Positions 18,601-25,954 of a stretch of DNA of 64,000 nucleotides are shown in pieces. The stretch's first letter is position 1; the number at the start of each line of letters is the position of its first letter. The position numbers and the translations under genes are program-made. The notes under the pieces are model-generated. The model was given only the letters and a program-made list of their open reading frames with translations, made no database searches and was not told the origin of the DNA. The stretch is from Methylocystis sp. (GTDB taxonomy: Bacteria > Pseudomonadota > Alphaproteobacteria > Rhizobiales > Beijerinckiaceae), in NCBI GenBank assembly GCA_002929055.1, contig PERY01000002.1:124001-188000 (forward strand), given 5' to 3'.

Positions 18601-19377
18601 TCGCGCGAGATCCATCGCGAACTGGAGGAGACGCGTGAGGAAGTCCGCCGCGGCGCGACGGAACTGCCCCGCGAAACCGCCGAACAGGCCGCGGCGCTGC
18701 GCCGCGTCGTGGGCGATCAGGTGAAGGCGCTCAACGAGCTGACCGACATCGTCGCGCGCTCCGGCCGGGTCTACGACGTCGCCGAGCAGGCGCCGCCGGC
18801 GGCGGCCCGTCGCGCCTTCGAGGCGGCGCCGCGCGTCGAAGCGCCCAAGCCCCGCCTCGCCGCGGCGCCGCCGGTCGCGGCTCCCGCGCAGCGCGTGGCG
18901 GAACCGGCCCGCGATCCGCAGGGCGGGTGGCTCAGCGATCTCCTCGCCCGCGCCTCGCGCGACGAGGCGCCGCAAGCCGGGCAGCTTACCGCGCCCGCGC
19001 CCGCCGTCGCGGCCCGGCCCGCGCGCCAGCCCAATGGCGGCGCGCTGGACAGCCTGACCCTCGACATCGCCCGGATGGTCGACAATGCCGCAGTCGCGGA
19101 GCTGTGGCGGCGCTATCAGCGCGGCGAGAAGGGTGGCCTCTTCGGCCGGCGCCTTTATACGGCGCAGGGTCATCAGACCTTCGAGGAAATCCGCCGCCGC
19201 TACCGCGTCGATCAGGACTTCCGCGCCACGGTCGATCACTATGTGCGGCACTTCGAGGAGTTGCTGGTCGAGACGAGCCGCGGCGACCGCGACGGCGGCA
19301 AGGCGCTGGATCTCCTTACGGGCGACGCCGGCAAGGTCTACACAATGCTCGGCCACGCCGCCGGCCGCTTCGACTGA
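12670..19377 (+). CDS. Giant GPR/RgsE-like polar-growth scaffold (apolipoprotein-like repeats)
   Basis: 2235 residues. ATG 12670 follows a GGAGA site. Residues 1-105 are Pro/Ala-rich and disordered; two transmembrane helices lie at about 108-130 and 147-167; then some 1800 residues of helical repeats follow, with a 33-residue unit in perfect register through the centre. Residues about 2040-2120 are a Pro/Ala linker, and the last ~110 (LTLDIARMVDNAAVAELWRR onward) form a separate conserved-looking domain. Layout and length match the Growth Pole Ring protein of Agrobacterium and RgsE of Sinorhizobium, which organise unipolar growth in Hyphomicrobiales. Role here is inferred by homology of architecture. 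Confidence 0.8.
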   Translation: MSKTGKIQDAASAALTAIEEALDLGAPPAVDGAAPKEQPTATDSGDKPLDVPAATGGDTLALNPPASRKPEAPKPPAGLVAPALAPANDDRRTVGELRAALQIEPNRTIMAMTFASIALWAVAWTLYVYFNRGDILDADGSLFAPKPILTIAALVGPTVFLFITGLMARRAHEMRLIANSMTEVAIRLIEPETIATEQVVALSQAIRREAASMGDGIERALARAGELEVIVRTEVTNLERSYTENERRIRLLVDELTRERESILINADNARTALYGARDALSAELAATSLHLAEAVSEAGSRVTSSLGSKGEEIKLALEKAGDTFETTLGAHGDKVVGTLSLTGDAVAEKIAGASDDVTRRFNEGVNQVAEKLNAAGEALAVDFGVRGATIVERFEELGSSFAHSIGEQGDRLVVRLAETGGVIHETIATHGGALDKSLADTTERLTTRVGEQVETARATFENAETRLLGLMEETNRKAHDELLQRGESLHEALAVTLNRSAAQVAEQADSLQQRFVSAAGDALGALAAHSDRVNETLSERLQTFERAVIHRGEEIAERVAERGGQLESTLAERLSAFEDAVVRNSADAAMRVAEHGDRVAAALSDGLTAFEESFTRQGEEMTTRVSDHTERATATLSDRLAAFEDVFSTRGEELAARVTEHGYRATNTLGSKLAELQEALARSADEAATRVVDHSERATSTIAEQLANFEGAITQRGDALTSRVVEHSERTAATLTEQLAAFQDAVLSQTEQVAVQVAEHGALAAEKLTRHVAAFEESVAQRGDEIASRVSEHGDRALGNLSLGLAALEDAMLRQSETVTARVAEQGERANVEVVRQLAAFQDTVDRHASQIAARVAEHGERATTVLVDKLGAFEETLTQRSADVAARVTNESERAAALVADRLAAFEEAVASQGEELSSRVAEHGGRAQATLTERLAAFEESVARHSEDVASLVATHGERATLELTRQIASLEDAVTRKSEEATTRVSEHGDRALNNLSVGLASFEDAILRQSEMVTSRVTQHGEQATAAVTQGLAAFAEAVLKHSGDAAAQVASKSEEVNAAFTQSLAAFEDVFVRQGEEVAQRVLEQTTTTGEDLAARLQAFETAVQQVNAETANRIAQESERIAGTLTNGVGAFEDSVRRHGASVASLVSDHAQRVDNLLGERMTALENAGMLVAQTMETTRERALQEFETHGAVLRESLQRSVQEATAALAQNSGTMHDRFAETASEAVVAIATQGERLNELLADRLVAFENSVLTQGKDVVSSLADHGERIASTLGQQLGAFEDALLRDGGEIADRVARHASRLTDDVAARLNVIEEVIGGRGGELVQHLEEKTQDADARIGAQAQKFVVSVDDRISAIDQTIAKHGDALVERLAEQADHYASRIGDNSRHFAHEIDARLESIDDAISVRGGKLVSELDATTISAFSRLGEQAGRLATEVKEKLEAIDHTIVAKGDELVEKLGARAIDIASSMSGKIEAFENVSDARTKEAAERIEALVKSMDAGLGAGGQKLQESLARHALDIARVMGEGGREVVHQLDSKLKDVDAVLLTRSTELAETLASKASEINDTLGGRAKELANTLDGRIELFEKNVVERLGSVSTEIDQRGRMVIETIGARLEDINHTLSDARRELDTTMHARTGDLGQALTERVGQISGALDERLTQIQGALDERLAHIETTLGERGGAVTNELASVGELIAKTIETRGSAIVRHLGDKREELERSIDQSRVSLTESLEAGAQSSIGALVAMNDKIRAELPSLLDKLGQTNTSLHAIIDKTGGNLVDLERELGTRLNEFQEAIRVVSGQVQQMSEVAGGTVSNAHDIVDALSERQQTLTESVDKLVHSQASLDAAFDARRRSLEELLGMVEGKRAEVEGVMTGFAQKMEETFRAIETRSRDINGALSETTEEAANLVDTRFAHIRSVAEGQRDQTEQAMRAAFVQANEEINRLFSDATTRFQSTAEDIRGMSREIHRELEETREEVRRGATELPRETAEQAAALRRVVGDQVKALNELTDIVARSGRVYDVAEQAPPAAARRAFEAAPRVEAPKPRLAAAPPVAAPAQRVAEPARDPQGGWLSDLLARASRDEAPQAGQLTAPAPAVAARPARQPNGGALDSLTLDIARMVDNAAVAELWRRYQRGEKGGLFGRRLYTAQGHQTFEEIRRRYRVDQDFRATVDHYVRHFEELLVETSRGDRDGGKALDLLTGDAGKVYTMLGHAAGRFD
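14302..16182 (+). repeat. Tandem 99-bp (33-residue) coding repeats in the GPR-like gene
   Basis: The AFE/AFQ codon block recurs at 14302, 14401, 14500, 14599 and so on every 99 nt to 16084 with no insertion or deletion: 19 units in exact register. Consensus of a unit is roughly LAAFEDAVxRxGEExAxRVxEHGERAxxTLxxR. After 16084 the phase slips and resumes at 16435 and 16534. The period of 33 equals three 11-residue turns, the hendecad spacing of apolipoprotein-like helices. Confidence 0.9.
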
Positions 19378-19386
19378 CGCCGGCCG

Positions 19387-20919
19387 TCAACCGCTGAGCG
19401 CGCCGATCGCCGCTTCGAAAGCGGCCTCGGCGCGCAGGCTCTCCAGATCGCGGCCGAGCGTCGCGAGCGCGAGCTTGCGGTCGCCCTTGTAGAAGGCGAC
19501 CGAGCAGGCGCCGGAGGCCGGATCGCCGGACAGCTCCGCCCTCTCCCACCCCGGCGCATGGCCGACGTAGGAGATCGCCTGATCGTAATGCTGGCTCCAG
19601 AAGAAGGGCGCGGCGTCGAAGCGCTCGTTGCGGCCGAGCATGTTGCGCGCGGCCGTCTGGCCCTGCCGCTCGGCGACGACCCAATGCTCCACGCGGATGC
19701 GCTCGCCGGTGATGCGGTCGGGCCAGCGGGCGATGTCGCCGGCGGCGTAGACGTCCGGGGCGCTGGCGCGCAGATATTCATCGACGATCACGCCCTTGTC
19801 GGTCTCCAGCCCCGCCAGCTCAGCGAGCATCAGATTGGGGCGCACGCCGACGCCCACGACGACGAGATCGGCCGCAAGCTCGCCGCCGCGCGCCAGCGTC
19901 AGGCGCCCTTCCCCGATCTGCGTCGCGGTGTCTTCGAGATGGAAGATCACGCCATGCGCTTCATGCAGCCGCTTCACATGCGCGCCGAGTTCCGGCCCCA
20001 GTATGCGCGCCATAGGAACGGCTTCCGGCGCGACGACATGCGTCTCGAGCCCGCGCGTACGCAATGACGCCGCAACCTCGAGGCCGATGAAACTTGCGCC
20101 GATGACGACGGCGCGCGCGGCTCCCGGGCACGCGGCGACGATCCGGTCCGCATCGGCGAGGCTGCGTAGATAATGCACGTTGGCTCCCTCGGCGCCGGGG
20201 ATCGGCAGGCGGACGGGCTCCGCGCCGGTGGCGAGGAGCAGCGTGTCGAAGGAAAGCGTCGCCCCGTCATGGAGCGTCAGCCGCCGGGCGGCGATGTCCA
20301 GCGTCTCGACCCTCGCGCCAAGACGCAGCATGACGCCGTTTTCGCGGTACCAGTCGGCGCCGCGCAGCGGCAGCCATTCCTGCTGCGCCGTTCCCGCAAG
20401 ATAGTCCTTGGAGAGATTGGGACGGTCGTAGGGCGCGGCCGCGTCGGCGCTGACGATCTCGATGACGCCGTCGTAGCCTTCCGCGCGCAGCGTCTGCGCG
20501 GCGGCGAATCCGGCGGCGCCGCCGCCGACGATGAGCACAGAGCGCGGCGCGGCGGAGGGCGCGGGCTTTGCGGCCCTGTCCCTTATCCTTTCACGCGCGT
20601 AAATCCGGCCGTCCGCCTCTTCCACGCGCCAGCGCGGCAGGGCGTCGAAAGCGGGCGCGCGGACCGCCTCTCCGCTCCGCAGGCTGAAACAGGCGTGATG
20701 CCAGGGACAGCGGATCGTCTCTCCGACAAGGAGCCCATCCTCCAGCGGCCCGTGATAATGCGTGCAGAAGGCGCCAACGGCGAAAACCTCGCTAGCGCTG
20801 CGCGCCATGATCGCCGGCTCGCCGTCCACATGCCCGCGCAGGATGACGCCAACGCCAAGGAGCGCAGCCTCGATCCCAAGAGCGAAATCCGGCCCGGTTT
20901 GATCCGCTTCCTGCGACAT
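19387..20919 (-). CDS. Rieske-type FAD-dependent NAD(P)H oxidoreductase (AIFL-like)
   Basis: 510 residues. ATG 20919 has a GGAGGGAGG ribosome site. Residues about 15-110 form a Rieske [2Fe-2S] domain with CTHYHG and CPWHHACF as cluster ligands. Then comes a pyridine-nucleotide disulfide-type reductase: FAD GxGxxG (VLIVGGGAAGFAAA), NAD(P)-binding VVIGASFIGLEVAASL, and AAGDIARWPD near the C terminus. This is the layout of AIFL-type reductases and of ferredoxin/rubredoxin reductases feeding oxygenases. No oxygenase or ferredoxin gene is next to it, so its electron acceptor is unknown. It is divergent from the porin gene. Confidence 0.85.
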   Translation of the reverse strand: MSQEADQTGPDFALGIEAALLGVGVILRGHVDGEPAIMARSASEVFAVGAFCTHYHGPLEDGLLVGETIRCPWHHACFSLRSGEAVRAPAFDALPRWRVEEADGRIYARERIRDRAAKPAPSAAPRSVLIVGGGAAGFAAAQTLRAEGYDGVIEIVSADAAAPYDRPNLSKDYLAGTAQQEWLPLRGADWYRENGVMLRLGARVETLDIAARRLTLHDGATLSFDTLLLATGAEPVRLPIPGAEGANVHYLRSLADADRIVAACPGAARAVVIGASFIGLEVAASLRTRGLETHVVAPEAVPMARILGPELGAHVKRLHEAHGVIFHLEDTATQIGEGRLTLARGGELAADLVVVGVGVRPNLMLAELAGLETDKGVIVDEYLRASAPDVYAAGDIARWPDRITGERIRVEHWVVAERQGQTAARNMLGRNERFDAAPFFWSQHYDQAISYVGHAPGWERAELSGDPASGACSVAFYKGDRKLALATLGRDLESLRAEAAFEAAIGALSG

Positions 20920-21280
20920 GCGCGCCTCCCTCCAGTTGAACCCGACTGTCGTGAACGCAGCCGTACCGGAAGGTGGGCTCCCAATGCGGCGGGACAAGGC
21001 GCTGGGAAGAAACGGGCGCACGAATCAGAAGAATTGCGCAAGTCAACGTCCACAGGACAAGGTTTTACGCGTTTCCGTGTGACAAAGTTAACAAAGCGCA
21101 AATTTCCGGGAGGCCTCGACCCCTGAAAATGGGACATTGCCGCAACATCAACGAACACAATTGCTTGCGAAGGCCCGATTTGCCCACACATTGGGCATTT
21201 GCGTTTCAGATGAGCTTGAAGAACGGCCGGGCTGAGGCTGTTATCGATCCAGGTTTCGCCAAAAGACCGGAGTTCCTGGC
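20920..21280. promoter_or_regulatory. Divergent control region between reductase and porin genes
   Basis: 361 nt without a convincing gene. It holds two AT-richer patches (around 21050-21110 and 21150-21215) and a perfect 6-5-6 inverted repeat listed separately. Long leaders before porin genes are common, but no promoter hexamers or small RNA could be assigned with confidence. Confidence 0.4.
21181..21197. promoter_or_regulatory. Perfect inverted repeat, possible operator upstream of porin
   Basis: TGCCCA-N5-TGGGCA, a 17-bp dyad 84 nt before the porin start. The size and spacing suit a dimeric repressor or activator, but the cognate regulator is unknown and the match could be chance. Confidence 0.3.
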
Positions 21281-22768
21281 ATGAAGTGGTACTATCTCCC
21301 CGTCGTTACAGCGGCGTCTCTCGCGGCCGGCATGGCTTCCGCGGCGGACCTTTCCAGCAAGAAGGCGCCGCCGGCCCCGCCGCCGCCGGCCTGGCTCAGC
21401 ACGATGACCGTGGACGGCTATGTCCAGGGCGGCATCGCCTTCAACTTCAATCAGCCTTACAACAAGCTGAACTGGGGCCACCTCTATACGGACCGCGCCA
21501 ACTGGCCGAACTTCAACGGCGCCGTTCTGACGGCCCAGCGCCCGATCGACCCCAAGTCCACGACCTATGACTTCGGCTTCAAGGCCCAGGTGCAGGTCGG
21601 CACGGACGCCCGCTACAACCACCTGCCCGGCACCAGCGAATACTGGATCAGGGACCGCTCGCAGATCGCCTTCCTAGAGGCCAACGTCCAGGCCCATCTG
21701 CCCTGGACCAGCTTCGTCTCGCAAGGCGGCATCGACGTGAAGGCGGGCATCTTCCCGACCTATAACGGCGCCGAAGTGATGTATGCGAAGGACAACCTGT
21801 TCTATTCGCACTCCTACATCTTCAACTTCGGGCCCTTCCTCCACACCGGCGTCATGACCGCGACGCATGTCCGCGACTGGCTCGACGTCTATGCCGGCGT
21901 CACGACGGGCGTGAACACCTTCATCGGCTGGCCGGGCAACAACAACGCCGCTCCGTCCTTCCACGGCGGCGTCGGCCTCAACCTGCTCGACGGCAATCTG
22001 ACCATGATGGCGATCGTCCACCACGGTCCGGAGAACTCGAAGCAGGCGGGCAATCCGTTCCTGCCGTTCCAGCCGTTCCCCGGCGCGCCGGCGCTGACCT
22101 GGCCGAACACGGGCGTGGCCTGCTTCTGTAACCCGAACACGACGGACCGCACCTTCGTCAATCTGACGACGACCTACAAGGCGACGGAAAACCTGACCCT
22201 CATCACGGATATGGCCTACAACCGCGAAAGCGGCTGGAACCCCATCTCTCCCACGGGCTTCCCGCAGAACTGGTGGGGCGGTTTCGACGCGGCGATCGCC
22301 ACCGTCAACCCCGCCTGGCCGGGTAGCGCGAACCTGCCGGCGTCGCCGCAAGGCGCCGAGTCCTGGGCCGTGGCGCAATACGCCTCCTATAAGGTCAACG
22401 ACCTCTTCAAGATCAACGGCCGTATCGAATATTACCGCGACAACAAGAACTTCTTCGTCGCCGGATTCCCGGGTTACTTCGACGCGGTCAACTTCCTGCA
22501 AAACTTCCCCTGCTTCTCCTGCCAGGTCCAGCCCGCCAACGTCGGCACGACCTACCTTGCGCTCACGGCCGGCGTGACGATCACGCCGACCATTCCGAAA
22601 CTGCCGATCATCACCGGCATGATCATCCGTCCGGAATTCCGCTGGGATACGTCGCTCAACGGCGCTACCCCCTTCTTCCGCGGCGTCAACAATGGCAGCC
22701 CGACCGGCCGCAGCCGCTCGCAGGGCATGTTCAACGTGGACGTGATCATCCCCTTCTCGCTGCTCTGA
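21281..22768 (+). CDS. Outer-membrane beta-barrel porin (bbp2/OmpL-like)
   Basis: 495 residues. A signal peptide with cleavage near ASA-AD (about residue 21) is followed by a Lys/Pro-rich linker (SSKKAPPAPPPP) and then a barrel rich in aromatic, Asn and Gly residues, with alternating strands such as MTVDGYVQGGIAFNF and MIIRPEFRWDTSLNG. Cysteines cluster in two loops (ACFCNP; CFSC), unusual for porins. I recall similar porins as abundant outer-membrane proteins of type II methanotrophs. A strong terminator follows, so it is probably a highly expressed single gene. The exact porin subfamily is uncertain. Confidence 0.75.
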   Translation: MKWYYLPVVTAASLAAGMASAADLSSKKAPPAPPPPAWLSTMTVDGYVQGGIAFNFNQPYNKLNWGHLYTDRANWPNFNGAVLTAQRPIDPKSTTYDFGFKAQVQVGTDARYNHLPGTSEYWIRDRSQIAFLEANVQAHLPWTSFVSQGGIDVKAGIFPTYNGAEVMYAKDNLFYSHSYIFNFGPFLHTGVMTATHVRDWLDVYAGVTTGVNTFIGWPGNNNAAPSFHGGVGLNLLDGNLTMMAIVHHGPENSKQAGNPFLPFQPFPGAPALTWPNTGVACFCNPNTTDRTFVNLTTTYKATENLTLITDMAYNRESGWNPISPTGFPQNWWGGFDAAIATVNPAWPGSANLPASPQGAESWAVAQYASYKVNDLFKINGRIEYYRDNKNFFVAGFPGYFDAVNFLQNFPCFSCQVQPANVGTTYLALTAGVTITPTIPKLPIITGMIIRPEFRWDTSLNGATPFFRGVNNGSPTGRSRSQGMFNVDVIIPFSLL

Positions 22769-22790
22769 TTCGCGAGAAGCTCCAACAGGA

Positions 22791-22826
22791 AAGGCCGGCG
22801 ACGAAAGTCGCCGGCCTTTTTCTTTT
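22791..22826 (+). terminator. Strong intrinsic terminator after the porin gene
   Basis: A 12-bp perfect stem, AAGGCCGGCGAC / GTCGCCGGCCTT with a GAAA tetraloop, followed by TTTCTTTTC. Because the arms end in AA and TT it may also stop transcription of the convergent gene at 22866-23837. Confidence 0.9.
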
Positions 22827-22865
22827 CTGTGTGCCGAGCGTCGGACGCAGGGCGTCTGGAGTTCC

Positions 22866-23837
22866 TTACTGCGGCGCCTCTTCGGAGCCCTGGTCCTTCA
22901 TGACCACTTCGACATCGGCGTCCCTGGTGGACTGGACGCGGAAGGTCGCCTGAAAGGTCTTGCCCTCATGGCGGGCGATCGCGACATATTCGCCTTCGGC
23001 CAGCACGAGCGACGGGAAGGCCCCGATCAATTCGCGGATGACGTCGCCGCCCGGCGTTAGCACGGAAAAGCTGGTGTTGGCCAGCGCCTCGCCGCCCGGC
23101 GCCTTGACGAGCTTCAATGTCATTGTGGCGGCGTGATGCTTCAGCGTCGCCTCGATCAGCTTGCCGGCAGGCACCTTGAGGTCCGCCGTCACGACGGAGT
23201 TCGTCGTGTTGGAGCCGCCCTGCCCCGTGTCCAGAAGAGTGGAGACGACGTGATAAGAGCCCTCCGGCAGGCAGATCACCTCGTCGCCCCTGGCGTTGGC
23301 GAGCACCAGCTTCGCCTCGGAGTTTCCTTTTTCCGGGACATAGATCGAGATCGAGAGCCGCTGCGCGGGGATCTTCGTCTCGCCGAGCATGTCGATGAGC
23401 CGCAGCCCGCCGGCGTTGAGCGGCACACGCTCGGAGACGCCGCGGCCTTCGACGAGAACGCGCCGTGTCGCCCCGGCGAGCCCATAGGCCGCGTGGACGA
23501 CATAGGCCCCATCGGGCAATGGCAGGCTGGGCGCCGCTTCACCGGATTGCGCGACAAGCTTGTGAGAGCCGTCCGGCTGGGCGGCTTCCTCGAAAACGCG
23601 CCAGACAACGCCGGATCGGATGGGTTGCGAATCGTTCCCCCCCAGCGTCGCGCTGAGCCGCAGGACGGACATGCCCTCCGTATTCGCGGGGGCCGCAGGC
23701 GGAGCGGGGGCCGGCTGCGGCGCCTGGGCGGGAGCAGGAGCAGCACCGCGGCGCGCCTGCGCGGGCTCCGCCGCGGCGGAGATCGCGAGCGTCGCGGCGA
23801 GGAGACGAGCGGCGTTTCGAAGAGATTCTTGGCTCAT
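22866..23837 (-). CDS. Secreted protein with repeated beta-sandwich-like units
   Basis: 323 residues. N-terminal signal peptide (cleavage near AQA, about residue 28), then an Ala/Pro linker to about residue 52. The mature part contains recurring blocks ending in a Gly-x-Tyr turn: LPDGAYVVHAAYG, LPEGSYHVV and LAEGEYVAIARHEGKTF, spaced by about 90 residues, suggesting three tandem beta-sandwich (carboxypeptidase-regulatory-like) domains. One cysteine only. No enzyme motif was seen and no named family recognised. It is convergent with the porin gene across a shared terminator. A periplasmic or envelope structural role is a guess. Confidence 0.65.
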   Translation of the reverse strand: MSQESLRNAARLLAATLAISAAAEPAQARRGAAPAPAQAPQPAPAPPAAPANTEGMSVLRLSATLGGNDSQPIRSGVVWRVFEEAAQPDGSHKLVAQSGEAAPSLPLPDGAYVVHAAYGLAGATRRVLVEGRGVSERVPLNAGGLRLIDMLGETKIPAQRLSISIYVPEKGNSEAKLVLANARGDEVICLPEGSYHVVSTLLDTGQGGSNTTNSVVTADLKVPAGKLIEATLKHHAATMTLKLVKAPGGEALANTSFSVLTPGGDVIRELIGAFPSLVLAEGEYVAIARHEGKTFQATFRVQSTRDADVEVVMKDQGSEEAPQ

Positions 23838-23875
23838 GCCAAATCTCTATGGCCCCGATCATGGCCTTTTGTCGA

Positions 23876-24559
23876 TCAAGGCCCGGCCAGAGCCGCTTCG
23901 ATCGCCGGGATTTGCCCCGGAAAACGGGCGAGCATGCCGGAAAAGCCCTCCCGCCGCGCCGCCGCGCAAGCCGCCGCCAGCGTCGGCCCGACGCCAGCGG
24001 GCGCGATCAGCAAGGCGGGAACGCCCGCTGCGGCCGCCCCAAGCGCCAGTAGCGTGCGCACGGTCGCTTTCGCCTGCGCGTCTCCCGGCAGCGGCCCGTC
24101 GTCCAGCGCCAGGCCCGCGAGGCGCGCGCTCGCCTGGCCGTAGCCGCCCAGCGCAAAGACGCCCGCCGGCGTCTGCGCGGCGAGCGCGACGATTCGCGTG
24201 GCGCCTTCTGCGACGCCCGCCATCGCCTCGCGCGCCGCGAGCTTCGCGGAAAGCGCCTGCACGTCGGCGCGTCCTTCGCAAGCCTCGAGAAAGACGCCAT
24301 CGGGCCAGGCGCCGGCAAGGGCGTCGAGATCGGCGTCGTGGACGGGCGTTCGCACGGGCGCGATCTGCACGAAGACAGGCGGCGCGCCTGCGAGCGCCCG
24401 CGTCGCATTGATGAAAGCCCGTGCGCCATCACGCGCTTGCGCGCGCGCGCCCGCTTCATCGACCGGCCCGAGCCGCAGCAGCAGCGCCGACGCGCGATGT
24501 CCCGGGGGGGCCGAAAAGCCCCCCGGCGCGTCGGCGGAAAGAATCAGAAAAGCGCGCAT
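23876..24559 (-). CDS. CitE/HpcH-HpaI aldolase-like protein, short and divergent
   Basis: 227 residues. The order ALLLRLGP...INAT, VFLEACEGRADVQAL and the C-terminal REGFSGMLARFPGQIPAIEAAL matches the citrate-lyase-beta/HpcH-HpaI barrel, where the last segment is usually GFxGKxxIHPxQI. The protein is shorter than the usual 280-300 residues and the normal Lys/His in that last motif are changed, so lyase activity is doubtful. It lies 38 nt from the secreted repeat protein and is divergent from the DUF2336 gene. Confidence 0.55.
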   Translation of the reverse strand: MRAFLILSADAPGGFSAPPGHRASALLLRLGPVDEAGARAQARDGARAFINATRALAGAPPVFVQIAPVRTPVHDADLDALAGAWPDGVFLEACEGRADVQALSAKLAAREAMAGVAEGATRIVALAAQTPAGVFALGGYGQASARLAGLALDDGPLPGDAQAKATVRTLLALGAAAAGVPALLIAPAGVGPTLAAACAAARREGFSGMLARFPGQIPAIEAALAGP

Positions 24560-24592
24560 GTCACAGAATGAGTTAAGCGCATCGGCGCGCTC

Positions 24593-24608
24593 TTAAGCCG
24601 GAGTTTAC
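24593..24608. promoter_or_regulatory. CtrA-like box between CitE-like and DUF2336 genes
   Basis: TTAA-N7-TTTAC, one base off the TTAA-N7-TTAA core recognised by CtrA in alphaproteobacteria, 60-75 nt before the DUF2336 start. Such short motifs occur by chance, though less often in GC-rich DNA. Confidence 0.3.
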
Positions 24609-24667
24609 CATAAATCGCCATAATCCGTTCACCAGAGCCAAGCCCTTTTGCGAGGAAGAAGCGTCCC

Positions 24668-25948
24668 ATGATCGTGCGTAATTTCCTGTCCTGGGCGCAA
24701 ACGGCCAATGCGGCGCAACGCGCGGAAGGCGCCGGCGCTCTCGCGCGGGCCTATCTTTACTCCGATCTCGACGCGCCTTCCCGCCGCGAGGCCGAAATCG
24801 CGCTGATGTCGCTGCTCGACGACGCCTCGCCCATCGTGCGCCGCGCGCTTGCGGATAATTTCGCCAGCGCCGCCAATGCGCCGCATGCGATCGTCTCCGC
24901 GCTCGCCAACGATCAGTCGGACATCGCGACGCCTGTACTGTCGCGCTCGCCGCTGCTCACCGAGGCCGAACTGATCGACTGCGCCGCCATCGGCGACGCC
25001 TTCGCCCAGAGCGCCATCGCGCTGCGCGCGCAGGTTCCCGCCGGCGTTTGCGCGGCGCTCGCCGAAGTCGGCGCGCGCGAGGCGGCGATTTCGCTGGCCG
25101 TCAATCCGGGCGCGGACCTGCCCGAATTCGCGATGCGCCGCATGGTCGAACGCTTCGGCGACGACGGCGAGATGCGCGAGGCGCTGCTCGCCCGTCCCTG
25201 GCTCCCGGCGACGGTGCGCAACGAGCTCGTCAACGCCGCCGCCGCCGCGCTCTCGGCCTTCGTGACCGAATGCGGCTGGCTGACCAACGAACGCGCCGAA
25301 CGCCTGGCGCGCGAGGAGCGCGACAAGGCCAATGTCATCATCGTCGCAGAAACCGGCGAGCGCGACGGCCTGCATGGCGTGCGCGCGCTCGTGGCGCATC
25401 TGCGCGCCTCGCGCCAGCTCACGGCGGGTCTCGTGTTGCGCGCGCTGCTGTCGGGCAATCGCGATCTCTTCGAAGCGGCGCTCGTCGAGCTTTCGGGCCT
25501 GCGCGAAGACAAGGTCATGGGCCTCGTGCGCGATTTCCGCGGCGCCGGCTTCGCCGCGCTTTATGTGCGCGCCGGCCTGCCTGGAAAATTCCTGCCGGCC
25601 TTCCGGGCCGCGCTCGAGGCGCAGCGCGAATACGCCGGCGTGCATGGCGGCGAGGCGCGCCTGTCGCTCGTGATGATCGAGCGCGTTCTGACCGCCTGCG
25701 AGGAGATCAATGGCGGCGAACTCGGCAAGCTGATGGCGCTGCTGCGCCGTTTCGAGATGGAGGCCGCGCTGGAAGAGGCGCGCACACACGCCGCGCGACT
25801 CACCGCCGAGGCCGAAGCCGCGCGCATCATGGAGAATGCGGCGGAACCGCTCATCGGCACGCCCAAAGCCATCAACGACGACCGCTGGGGCGCCCCCGCC
25901 ATCGATCTCGACGCCTTCGAGGCGGAACTGTTGCAGGCGGCGGCGTAG
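24668..25948 (+). CDS. DUF2336 family protein
   Basis: 426 residues, all-helical and soluble, preceded by a GAGGAAGAA ribosome site. Short HEAT-like helices such as SLLDDASPIVRRALADNFA and ALANDQSDIATPVLSRSPLL are the signature I associate with DUF2336 proteins, a family common in Caulobacter and Hyphomicrobiales. The C-terminal 60 residues are a charged helix with a final acidic segment. Molecular function is not established; a regulatory or scaffold role is plausible. A CtrA-like box lies in its upstream region. Confidence 0.75.
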   Translation: MIVRNFLSWAQTANAAQRAEGAGALARAYLYSDLDAPSRREAEIALMSLLDDASPIVRRALADNFASAANAPHAIVSALANDQSDIATPVLSRSPLLTEAELIDCAAIGDAFAQSAIALRAQVPAGVCAALAEVGAREAAISLAVNPGADLPEFAMRRMVERFGDDGEMREALLARPWLPATVRNELVNAAAAALSAFVTECGWLTNERAERLAREERDKANVIIVAETGERDGLHGVRALVAHLRASRQLTAGLVLRALLSGNRDLFEAALVELSGLREDKVMGLVRDFRGAGFAALYVRAGLPGKFLPAFRAALEAQREYAGVHGGEARLSLVMIERVLTACEEINGGELGKLMALLRRFEMEAALEEARTHAARLTAEAEAARIMENAAEPLIGTPKAINDDRWGAPAIDLDAFEAELLQAAA

Positions 25949-25954
25949 CGGCGA

